A stretch of DNA of 44,567 bases from an uncultured Lachnospiraceae bacterium (GTDB taxonomy: Bacteria > Bacillota > Clostridia > Lachnospirales > Lachnospiraceae). Of the stretch, positions 33,245 to 40,830 are shown piece by piece. The stretch is taken from contig CATKXR010000040.1 of NCBI GenBank assembly GCA_949840805.1, positions 1-44,567 of the forward strand, read 5' to 3'. The first letter of the stretch is position 1. Each line of letters starts with the position of its first letter. The notes beneath the pieces are model-generated. The model was not told the origin of the DNA. It saw nothing but the letters and a program-made list of their open reading frames with translations, and made no database searches. Both the position numbers and the translations under genes were made by a program.

Positions 33245-34288
33245 TCACGGAAATACCGCTATCTGCTTCAGCCCTGTATTCTCCGGCAGCCCGAACATCA
33301 GATTCATATTCTGGACCGCCTGGCCGGCAGCCCCCTTCACCATATTATCAATGGCCCCCATCATCACCAGACGATTGGTCCTGGTATCGATCTGGAAGGC
33401 AATATCCACAAAATTGCTGCCTTCCACCCATCGGGTCTGGGGTACCAGGCCGGGCTTCATCACCCGCACAAAATATTCGTTTCCATAATATTTGTCATAA
33501 GCCGCCTTTACTTCCTCTGCCGTCACCTGTCTTGTCAAGGTTCCATAAGCCGTCACCAGGATTCCACGGTTCATCGGCACGAGATGAGGGGTAAAACTGA
33601 TCACTACCGGCCTTCCCGCCGCATAAGAAAGCTGCTCTTCTATCTCCGGCGTGTGGCGGTGGCTGGCCACGCCATAAGGCTTCATACTCTCATTTACTTC
33701 ACAGTACAGGCTGGGAACCTTAGCGCTTCTGCCTGCCCCCGATACACCTGACTTTGCATCAATAATAATCGTATCCGCATCAATCAGCCCTTCCTTCACC
33801 ATGGGATACAGTGTCAGAAATGAACAGGTAGGATAACATCCCGGGTTCGCGATCAGCCTTGCCTTTTTGATCTTTTCCCGGTTTACTTCCGGCAGCCCGT
33901 ATACGGCTTCCCCGATAAACTGAGGCGTAGGATGCTCCAGCTTATACCAATGCTTGTATACTTCCACATCCTTGATTCTGAAATCTGCGCTCAGGTCAAT
34001 AATCTTCGCCTTTGATAAAATCTCTTCTGTCACCTGGGATGCGCAAAATCCCTGGGGAGTAGCTGTAAAAATCACATCCGCCATATCCGCCAGCTTTGCC
34101 ATATCATCATCCCTGCAGGATTCATTTTCCAAAACATGAGCCATATTTCTATAAATAGAAGCAAAATCCTCACCCACATAACTTCGAGATCCATACCAAA
34201 CGATCTTTACATCCTCTCTCTGCAGCAGAAGCCTGACCAGTTCCGCCCCTGCATACCCTGTCGCTCCGATAATCCCTACATTGATCAT
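33245..34288 (-). CDS. argC: N-acetyl-gamma-glutamyl-phosphate reductase
   Basis: This 347-residue NADPH-dependent reductase performs the third step of arginine synthesis. It has the dinucleotide loop VGIIGATGYAGAELVRLL, the catalytic Cys in ARLIANPGCYPTCSFLTL, SGVSGAGRSAKVP and HRHTPEIEEQLS, all classical ArgC features. ATG 34288 has an AGAGGA element 11 bases upstream. It is the first gene of the minus-strand arg operon, about 130 bases from the promoter at 34418, and lies divergent from argG. Confidence 0.95.
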   Translation of the reverse strand: MINVGIIGATGYAGAELVRLLLQREDVKIVWYGSRSYVGEDFASIYRNMAHVLENESCRDDDMAKLADMADVIFTATPQGFCASQVTEEILSKAKIIDLSADFRIKDVEVYKHWYKLEHPTPQFIGEAVYGLPEVNREKIKKARLIANPGCYPTCSFLTLYPMVKEGLIDADTIIIDAKSGVSGAGRSAKVPSLYCEVNESMKPYGVASHRHTPEIEEQLSYAAGRPVVISFTPHLVPMNRGILVTAYGTLTRQVTAEEVKAAYDKYYGNEYFVRVMKPGLVPQTRWVEGSNFVDIAFQIDTRTNRLVMMGAIDNMVKGAAGQAVQNMNLMFGLPENTGLKQIAVFP

Positions 34289-34417
34289 AACTCTTTCTTC
34301 CTCTCTCGAATTTTCTCTATGGCCGATATCCATTATAGTAACTTTCCCTTAATAAGAAAAGCCTTTTTCTTAAAAAATTAGCAGCCCTGCTTCACCTTAT
34401 ATTGGCAGCGTTTCATA

Positions 34418-34446
34418 ATTATACATTATTAATGCATAATATGCAA
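34418..34446 (-). promoter_or_regulatory. Promoter of the argC operon
   Basis: Minus-strand TTGCAT (34441-34446), a 17-base spacer and a perfect TATAAT (34418-34423) give a consensus promoter about 130 bases before argC. A second, weaker TATAAT at 34332-34337 has no good -35 element. Confidence 0.7.
34420..34438. promoter_or_regulatory. ARG-box-like operator
   Basis: TATACATTATTAATGCATA is an imperfect palindrome (8 of 9 arm positions) like the ARG boxes bound by ArgR/AhrC. It lies almost wholly inside the argC spacer, so bound repressor would block RNA polymerase. A second near-palindrome, TGCATAATATGCA (34433-34445), adjoins it. No argR gene is in the window. Confidence 0.6.
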
Positions 34447-34562
34447 CCCCGTTTTTCGTTTTTACCATCCTTCTCCCCCTGCTTCGTCCCCGTTTTCTCT
34501 TTTTCTCATCTTCCTTCGATTCCATCCATTTTCACAATCTTAAAAATATTCCTGGTTTCCTC

Positions 34563-34591
34563 TTGCATTTCCCGCAAAAATATTGTATATT
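34563..34591 (+). promoter_or_regulatory. Promoter of argG
   Basis: TTGCAT (34563-34568), a 17-base spacer and TATATT (34586-34591) lie about 100 bases before ATG 34692. The 403-base argC-argG intergenic region thus has divergent promoters, with the operator closer to argC. Confidence 0.6.
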
Positions 34592-34691
34592 TATGAGCGT
34601 TGTTAATGTGGTACAAAATTTGGAATCTGCATCCGCCCATCAAAATCAGGCGGCTGCCAAAATACAGACAACATTTTTAGGAGGAAACAAC

Positions 34692-35918
34692 ATGAAAGAA
34701 AAAGTCGTTCTGGCATATTCCGGCGGACTGGACACCACCGCCATCATCCCCTGGCTCAAGGAGCATTTTGATTACGAGGTGATCTGCTGCTGTATTGACT
34801 GCGGGCAGGGCAGCGAATTAGACGGCCTGGAAGAACGCGCCAAACTTTCTGGCGCATCCAAGCTTTACATCGAAGACCTGGTAGACGATTTCTGTGACAA
34901 CTACATTATCCCCTGTGTCCAGGCCAACGCGGTCTACGAGAATAAATATCTTCTTGGCACATCCATGGCGCGTCCGGCCATCGCAAAACGCCTGGTAGAG
35001 ATCGCCCGCAAGGAGGGCGCCACCGCCATCTGCCATGGGGCCACAGGCAAGGGCAATGACCAGATCCGTTTTGAGCTGGGCATCAAAGCCCTGGCGCCCG
35101 ACTTAAAGATCATTGCCCCATGGCGCATGACCGATGTGTGGACCATGCAGTCACGGGAAGACGAGATTGAATACTGCCGCCAGCATGGTATTGACCTTCC
35201 CTTCTCTGCTGACAGCAGCTACAGCCGCGACCGGAACTTGTGGCATATCAGCCATGAAGGCCTGGAACTGGAAGATCCGGCCAGTGAACCCAACTACGAC
35301 CATCTGCTTGTCCTGGGTGTAACACCGGAAAAGGCGCCGGAAGATGGCGAGTATGTAACCATGACCTTTGAAAAGGGCATCCCCACCAGTGTCAACGGCC
35401 AGCAGATGAAGGTTTCCGATATTATCCGTAAGCTGAATGAGCTGGGCGGCAGGCACGGCATCGGCATTGTAGATATTGTGGAAAACCGGGTGGTTGGCAT
35501 GAAGTCCCGGGGCGTTTATGAAACTCCCGGCGGAACCATCCTGATGGAAGCCCATCAGCAGTTGGAAGAACTGGTCTTAGACCGGGCTACCATGGAAGCG
35601 AAAAAAGACATGGGAAATAAGATGGCCCAGATCGTATATGAAGGCAAGTGGTTCACTCCCCTGCGGGAAGCCGTACAGGCATTCGTAGAATCCACCCAGC
35701 AGTATGTAACCGGCGAAGTCAGGTTCAAACTGTACAAGGGCAATATCATCAAGGCAGGCACTACCTCCCCCTACTCCCTGTACAGCGAATCCCTGGCCTC
35801 CTTCACAACCGGCGATCTTTACGACCATCACGACGCCGACGGTTTCATAACCCTGTTTGGCCTTCCCTTAAAGGTCCGCGCCATAAAAATGGCTGAAGCC
35901 ACAAACAATAAAAACTAA
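34692..35918 (+). CDS. argG: Argininosuccinate synthase
   Basis: This 408-residue enzyme joins citrulline and aspartate using ATP. It has the PP-loop LAYSGGLDTTAIIPWLKE, then ICHGATGKGNDQIRFELG (citrulline and aspartate binding), ADSSYSRDRNLWHISHEG and GIGIVDIVENRVVGMKSRG, all highly conserved. ATG 34692 has AGGAGG 6 bases upstream; a longer frame to 34563 overlaps the promoter and is rejected. It is alone on the plus strand, with no argH behind it, and is followed by a strong terminator. Confidence 0.97.
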   Translation: MKEKVVLAYSGGLDTTAIIPWLKEHFDYEVICCCIDCGQGSELDGLEERAKLSGASKLYIEDLVDDFCDNYIIPCVQANAVYENKYLLGTSMARPAIAKRLVEIARKEGATAICHGATGKGNDQIRFELGIKALAPDLKIIAPWRMTDVWTMQSREDEIEYCRQHGIDLPFSADSSYSRDRNLWHISHEGLELEDPASEPNYDHLLVLGVTPEKAPEDGEYVTMTFEKGIPTSVNGQQMKVSDIIRKLNELGGRHGIGIVDIVENRVVGMKSRGVYETPGGTILMEAHQQLEELVLDRATMEAKKDMGNKMAQIVYEGKWFTPLREAVQAFVESTQQYVTGEVRFKLYKGNIIKAGTTSPYSLYSESLASFTTGDLYDHHDADGFITLFGLPLKVRAIKMAEATNNKN

Positions 35919-35935
35919 ACACCTGCAATCAGGCG

Positions 35936-35977
35936 ACAGGCGGCGCCCTGGGATATCCCTATCCAGGCGCCGCCTGT
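35936..35977 (+). terminator. Terminator of argG
   Basis: ACAGGCGGCGCCCTGG (35936-35951) pairs with CCAGGCGCCGCCTGT (35963-35977), with one bulged C, then TTTCTCCCC. It begins 18 bases past the argG stop. Confidence 0.85.
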
Positions 35978-36082
35978 TTTCTCCCCTCTTCCAGATATCA
36001 GAAACTGTTCTGACAGGATAGAAAATCCCCGGAAAATATGATACAATATCACCATCGAAATCAAAGGAGCATTTTTATTTAT

Positions 36083-37363
36083 ATGACAGAGCTTATACTT
36101 TATACACTGGCCAACACTTTGCCCTTTCATCTGTTTGCCTACATACCCTTTTGGAACCATCTCCGTTTTTCCAAGAAAACCATGGTTTTCCTTCTTTTGG
36201 CAGAGCAGATTGTCTTTCTCATATTATTCCTGATTCTGGTCCATATGGGAATTCCTCCCCTACGGGCCAAATACTGTGCCATACCTTTGTACGGCCCCCT
36301 GTTTTTCTATTTTGTAAAAATGGATTGGGGGAAAATTGCCTTTCTGTATATTTTTACCACAGATTATCTGATGACCATTACCGGGCTGGTATCCTATCTG
36401 GGCTATTCCTCCGGCGCCTACGACCTTTATTCGTGGCAGGCCGCTGTGCTTACCCTGTTTTTTTTCTTCCTCACCATGCCTTTTATGATGCACTATATCT
36501 GTATCACGGCTAAAATGGTATTTGCCATAGACGCCCCTGGATTATGGAAGACCATCTGGCTGCTCCCCTTGTTTACCAGCCTTCTGGTCATGCTTCTCAC
36601 CTACCATGTAGAAGACATGACCCTCCGCGCCTTGCTCAGCCGCATGTTTTTAATGGTATGTATGTTTCTCATTTACCACCAGATCATTCAGATCATCCAG
36701 CAGTTCCAGAAACAGGCCGCTGCTGAAGAACACGCCCGCAGTATGGAGCGCCTGATCCATCTCCAAAGAGACCAGTATTCTCTGATACAATCGCATATTA
36801 TGGAAATTCACCGCGCCCGCCATGACCTTCGTCAGCATTGGCGGGTTCTTCAGGGCTGCCTGGACAACGGCGACTACGATGCCCTGGCAGATTATATCAA
36901 AAATTACGGTGAAAATGTCCCTGCCGATTTTACTCACACATTCTGCAGCAATATTGCCGTAAATGCCGTTGTGTGTTATTATTACGAAAAGGCAGCCACG
37001 GAAAAAATTCCCATGGAAATTTCACTACCTATCCCCGCACAGGCCGCTATACCGGATCCGGAATTATGTGTTATTCTGGGCAATCTTCTGGAAAATGCGC
37101 TGGAGGCCTGCATGAAAGTTAAAGAACCTCGTTTTATCCGGGTAAACGCCCTGCAGGCCACTGACAACGTCCTCTCGCTGACTGTGGATAATACCTGCCC
37201 TACTCCTCCCAGAACGGATCAAAAACGGCTTCTCTCCAGCAAACATCACGGCTTTGGAGTCGGAACGGATTCCGTCCGCACCATTGCCAGACAATACCAT
37301 GGAGAAGCACGTTTTGAATGGAAAGACGGCGTCTTTTATGCTTCCGTGATTTTACACACATAA
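36083..37363 (+). CDS. GHKL-type sensor histidine kinase
   Basis: This 426-residue protein has about six hydrophobic segments in its first 190 residues (for example FLLLAEQIVFLILFLILVHM) as a membrane sensor. A dimerisation region with HRARHDLRQHWRVLQG follows, whose RHDLRQH is the likely phospho-acceptor site. The ATP-binding domain has an N box (GNLLENALEACMKVK) and a G box (GFGVGTDSVR). This is the AgrC/LytS-like kinase group that usually signals to LytTR regulators. No regulator is adjacent, so it is an orphan here. ATG 36083 (MTELILY) is chosen, with AAAGGAG about 13 bases away; the frame extends to 36038. Confidence 0.85.
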   Translation: MTELILYTLANTLPFHLFAYIPFWNHLRFSKKTMVFLLLAEQIVFLILFLILVHMGIPPLRAKYCAIPLYGPLFFYFVKMDWGKIAFLYIFTTDYLMTITGLVSYLGYSSGAYDLYSWQAAVLTLFFFFLTMPFMMHYICITAKMVFAIDAPGLWKTIWLLPLFTSLLVMLLTYHVEDMTLRALLSRMFLMVCMFLIYHQIIQIIQQFQKQAAAEEHARSMERLIHLQRDQYSLIQSHIMEIHRARHDLRQHWRVLQGCLDNGDYDALADYIKNYGENVPADFTHTFCSNIAVNAVVCYYYEKAATEKIPMEISLPIPAQAAIPDPELCVILGNLLENALEACMKVKEPRFIRVNALQATDNVLSLTVDNTCPTPPRTDQKRLLSSKHHGFGVGTDSVRTIARQYHGEARFEWKDGVFYASVILHT

Positions 37364-37374
37364 AATCAAATCAA

Positions 37375-37403
37375 GGCTGCCGGGAAATGAAATTCCGGCA
37401 GCC
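37375..37403 (+). terminator. Hairpin between the kinase gene and apbE
   Basis: GGCTGCCGG (37375-37383) pairs perfectly with CCGGCAGCC (37395-37403). It lies 11 bases past the kinase stop and before the converging apbE stop at 37450. The T run is short (CATTTG). It may serve both genes. Confidence 0.6.
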
Positions 37404-37449
37404 CGACTCATTTGTAATCTAAATATTTCCGGCTTCTCCACTCGCTCCT

Positions 37450-38484
37450 CTAATTTGCCATATATTTCTCAAATCCCGAACTGTACACCTGGCTCCCGTC
37501 TTCACACACCCAAAACGCTTCCACCGATTCCAAGGACTCCACAAACTCTATCCCCTTCTCCAGCTCCATATTAAACACTGCCGTGGAAAGAGCATCCGCC
37601 CTCTCGCCGTCCGGGCAAAGAACTGTCACAGAAGCCAAATCCTGCCTTGGCATCAAAGTCTCCGGATCAATAATATGATGATATCTCACTCCGTCCACCT
37701 CATAGTACCGCTGATAGGTTCCGCTGGTAACTAACGCCTGATCCTGTAAATTCAAAGCGTGAAGGTAAGATTTTGAACTGGAGGTATCCGGATTCTGTAT
37801 TCCTACCCGCCATGGCTTTCCATCTCCTTTTACTCCGATAGTCTGGACATTCCCTCCGATACTCACCAGAGCCGATGTAACTCCCGCTTCTCTCAGCTTC
37901 TCACAGATTCTCTGGGCTGCATACCCCTTTGCCACCGCCCCCACATCCAGGCTCATGGCAGGATCCGACAGATACACCGTAGATTTTTCTCTGTCAATCT
38001 GAACCTTCCCGATATCCGTATGCTCTGCCGCCTTCTGAAGCGTCCAAAAATCCGGGATCTGCGCCCTGCCGGGATTTGCAAGCCCGTCCTCCCGATAATC
38101 ATGCCAGACGGAAAGCACACTTCCCATAGCCACGTTCACCTTGCCGTCTGTTTGCTCGTATTCCTCCAGGGAAAATTCCAAAAGCCTTAAAATCTCCTCG
38201 TCCGCCTGCACCGGCGTTATGCCTGCATTGTCGTTAATCGTCTTAATATTGTTCAGGCCGTCATAGCTCCGGTAGATATCAAACATCTGATGGTAAGACT
38301 CCAGCTCTGACTGAAACAGCCCGGCGTATTCCTGAAACTGTTTCTCATCTTCCGCAAAGACCGTAAAACTTGTAAAGGTGTCAAAATAGTCAAAATACTG
38401 AACGTCAAATTCCTTCTTTTGTTCTGCCTGCGCACATCCTGTCAAAAGTAATGCCAGCAAAACGGCAGCCACAAACCTCTTCAT
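37450..38484 (-). CDS. apbE: FAD:protein FMN transferase (ApbE lipoprotein)
   Basis: This 344-residue exported lipoprotein has signal MKRFVAAVLLALLLTGC, with lipobox LLTGC, then YFDTFTSFTVFAED. ApbE enzymes attach FMN to Thr of membrane proteins such as RnfG/RnfD or NqrB/C, using FAD and Mg2+. Motifs here are SLDVGAVAKGYAAQRI, ALVSIGGNVQTIGVKGDG, TSGTYQRYYEVDG and HHIIDPETLMPRQDL. ATG 38484 has AAGGGG 6 bases upstream; the frame continues to 38526. It follows galT by about 100 bases on the same strand. No Rnf or Nqr target gene is in view. Confidence 0.92.
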   Translation of the reverse strand: MKRFVAAVLLALLLTGCAQAEQKKEFDVQYFDYFDTFTSFTVFAEDEKQFQEYAGLFQSELESYHQMFDIYRSYDGLNNIKTINDNAGITPVQADEEILRLLEFSLEEYEQTDGKVNVAMGSVLSVWHDYREDGLANPGRAQIPDFWTLQKAAEHTDIGKVQIDREKSTVYLSDPAMSLDVGAVAKGYAAQRICEKLREAGVTSALVSIGGNVQTIGVKGDGKPWRVGIQNPDTSSSKSYLHALNLQDQALVTSGTYQRYYEVDGVRYHHIIDPETLMPRQDLASVTVLCPDGERADALSTAVFNMELEKGIEFVESLESVEAFWVCEDGSQVYSSGFEKYMAN

Positions 38485-38586
38485 ACTCATCCCCTTTTTC
38501 TCCGGCTCCGGAACCTGTCCGATCACAGTTTAATACCCCCCGAACTGCTGCAGTTCAGATTCTCCCCAACGGTAACACCCGTTTTG

Positions 38587-40098
38587 TCACTCCGCATTTT
38601 TAAATCCAACACTTTCCAGGAATCTTCCAAAAGCTTCCCGGCCTTCAGACGTGCATTTGTAGACTCCCGCATCCTCCAGCACCCGGGCAAATACCTTCCC
38701 CACCTCATCCCTAAGGATGTCTTCTACATTTTCCTTTGTAATCTTCTCATACCCGGGCAAAAACTGATCCGCCCAGTCCGCATGTTTCTCGATCATCTCG
38801 TTGCTGCGGATGTCTTTCCCTTCCACCAGGTATTCGCCCAGCACGGCCAGCTCATCTTTCAGCCTGGACGGCAGCACGGCCAGCCCCATAACCTCGATAA
38901 GGCCGATATTCTCCTTCTTGATATGGTGCAGGTCCTGATGAGGATGGTACACGCCCAGAGGGAATTCCTCTGTGGTGATATTGTTTCTCAGCACCAGATC
39001 CAGCTCATACATCTCCCCGTTTCTGCGGGCAATGGGCGTAATGGTATTGTGAGGCTCCCCGTCTGTCTCTGCATAGACAAAAGCCGCCTCATCCGTATAC
39101 CCTCTCCACGCCTGAAGGACCATATCCCCCAGGTCAATCAACCTCTCCGGCTCTTTCCCCCGCAGCCGCAGTACAGACATGGGCCAATATACGATCCCGG
39201 CTTCCACGTCTTCAAATCCCGGCATTACAAACCGTTTCTCCATTCCTGCTTTGGCCATGGCGAAAGTATAATGTCCTCCCTGAAAATGGTCATGGCTCAG
39301 GATGGAACCTCCCACAATAGGCAGGTCCGCATTGGAACCCAGGAAATAATGAGGGAACTGCTTTACAAAGTCAAACAGCTTCACAAACGCCGCCTTCTCA
39401 ATCTTCATAGGCGTATGTTGGCCGTTAAAAACAATACAATGCTCGTTATAATACACATAAGGAGAATACTGGAATCCCCACTGACTGTCATTGACCGTGA
39501 TGCGGATAATCCGATGGTTGTTCCTGGCCGGATGGTTCAGCCGGCCGGCATACCCCTCATTCTCCATACAGAGCAGGCATTTCGGGTATCCTCCCTGCTT
39601 AGCCAGCTTGGCGGCAGCAATCGCCTTCGGATCCTTCTCCGGCTTGGACAAATTGATGGTAACATCAAGATCTCCATAAGGAGTCTTTGTCACCCACTTC
39701 TGATCCTTGCACACACGGTATCTGCGGATATAGTCCGAATCCTGGCTGAGCTTATAAAAATAATCCGTAGCCGCCCGCGCCCCTTCCTCTTCATAAATCT
39801 TCCAGAACCGGGCAGACACCTCCGAAGGCCGGGGCATCAGACAGTCCATAAGCCTGGTATCAAACAGATCCCGGTATCCGATGCTGTCCTGGGTGATCCC
39901 CTGTTCACAGGCATAATCCAAAAGCTCCTTTAAGGACTCTTCAAGATTCACATTCTGATAATCTTCCTTCGGCTCCTCATACTCATCCATATGCAGGATC
40001 TCCAAAATCCGATTTGTCACATAAATCCGGTCCGTATCCTCACAAAGCCCTGTCTCTACTCCATACTGCACAAGTTTCTTAATCTCGTCATGTATCAT
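38587..40098 (-). CDS. galT: Class II galactose-1-phosphate uridylyltransferase
   Basis: This 503-residue enzyme exchanges UMP between UDP-glucose and galactose-1-phosphate (Leloir pathway). Its length and segments such as LRLRGKEPERLIDLGDMV, GGSILSHDHFQGGHYTFA and NHRIIRITVNDSQWGFQY are those of the Firmicute class II enzyme (GalT type 2), which differs from E. coli GalT (about 350 residues). The HDHFQGG segment holds the probable catalytic histidines. GGGAGG lies 7 bases before ATG 40098, and a consensus promoter lies at 40144-40172. Neither galK nor galE is adjacent here. Confidence 0.95.
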   Translation of the reverse strand: MIHDEIKKLVQYGVETGLCEDTDRIYVTNRILEILHMDEYEEPKEDYQNVNLEESLKELLDYACEQGITQDSIGYRDLFDTRLMDCLMPRPSEVSARFWKIYEEEGARAATDYFYKLSQDSDYIRRYRVCKDQKWVTKTPYGDLDVTINLSKPEKDPKAIAAAKLAKQGGYPKCLLCMENEGYAGRLNHPARNNHRIIRITVNDSQWGFQYSPYVYYNEHCIVFNGQHTPMKIEKAAFVKLFDFVKQFPHYFLGSNADLPIVGGSILSHDHFQGGHYTFAMAKAGMEKRFVMPGFEDVEAGIVYWPMSVLRLRGKEPERLIDLGDMVLQAWRGYTDEAAFVYAETDGEPHNTITPIARRNGEMYELDLVLRNNITTEEFPLGVYHPHQDLHHIKKENIGLIEVMGLAVLPSRLKDELAVLGEYLVEGKDIRSNEMIEKHADWADQFLPGYEKITKENVEDILRDEVGKVFARVLEDAGVYKCTSEGREAFGRFLESVGFKNAE

Positions 40099-40143
40099 TT
40101 GCGACCTCCCAGTAGTTTATTTTAACACACAAAATCTTTTTTC

Positions 40144-40172
40144 ATTATATCATTTCCCCTATTGGATTACAA
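40144..40172 (-). promoter_or_regulatory. Promoter of galT
   Basis: Minus-strand TTGTAA (40167-40172), a 17-base spacer and a perfect TATAAT (40144-40149), 46 bases before ATG 40098. Confidence 0.75.
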
Positions 40173-40211
40173 GAATTCCCCGGAAATTCTCTGCCATTAT
40201 TCAAAGCCTTT

Positions 40212-40244
40212 TGTAACAGTTCAGATAACCCTTGAACTGTTACA
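40212..40244 (-). terminator. Terminator overlapping the stop of the Gx-type gene
   Basis: TGTAACAGTTCA (40212-40223) pairs perfectly with TGAACTGTTACA (40233-40244). The gene's TAA stop (40240-40242) is inside the stem. The minus-strand tail is AAAGGCTTTG, a short T tract. Confidence 0.75.
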
Positions 40245-40758
40245 GCCTTTTCGCCACAACCTGAATCCTCTCCGCCACCATTCCCCCCAGCAGTCCGATC
40301 ACTCCGCCCGTCACTACTCCCGCCGCTAAAAGCACGGGAAAATAAGAAAACACTCCTGCCGTCCCGGTCACGAACGCCGCCACTAAAAGCTGCCCCACAT
40401 TATGGGAGATCCCCCCGAGAATACTGACTCCGGGCGTCCCGAACCACCCGCTTTTTTTCGCTCCCACCATAACCGCCATGCTGACGGCCCCTCCTGCCAG
40501 CCCATAGACCATGCTGAACATGTTCCCGAAGGTCATTCCCACCAGCACAATCCTCACTAAGCCCACCGCCGCCGTGCCGGCCGCTCCCACCGTATACAGC
40601 CCTACCACATTGACCAGATTGGCCAGTCCCAGCTTCACCCCCGGCACCGGAACCGGTATGGGAATCATCGCCTCCACATAGCTGAAAATAAATGCCAGTG
40701 CAATCAGCATCCCATACAAAGCCGTCCTCCTCCCCATATTCCGCTTTTTATTCCTCAT
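40240..40758 (-). CDS. Gx transporter / heptaprenyl diphosphate synthase component I-like protein
   Basis: This 172-residue membrane protein has about five or six hydrophobic segments: MLIALAFIFSYVEAMIPIPV, GLANLVNVVGLYTVGAAGTA and a run of Ala/Gly/Val segments to the C-terminus. It matches the Hpre_diP_synt_I/Gx-transporter family, whose KLGLANLVNVV and GNMFSMVYGLAGGAVSMAVM segments are typical. Its substrate is unsettled; a small-molecule uptake role is often assumed. ATG 40758 has GGAGGG 6 bases upstream. It lies 72 bases after the DUF5722 gene on the same strand, and its stop codon lies inside a terminator hairpin. Confidence 0.82.
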   Translation of the reverse strand: MRNKKRNMGRRTALYGMLIALAFIFSYVEAMIPIPVPVPGVKLGLANLVNVVGLYTVGAAGTAAVGLVRIVLVGMTFGNMFSMVYGLAGGAVSMAVMVGAKKSGWFGTPGVSILGGISHNVGQLLVAAFVTGTAGVFSYFPVLLAAGVVTGGVIGLLGGMVAERIQVVAKRL

Positions 40759-40830
40759 GTACGGCCCTCCAAGCAACAGAAACAGGGCATGGTCCGCTTC
40801 GTCCCATTGCCCTGCCATATTTTTCTCTCG

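Noticed and set aside
38584..39933. 449-codon plus-strand ORF opposite galT
   Set aside because: It is a shadow of the strongly supported galT gene. It has no ribosome site and its translation is not protein-like.
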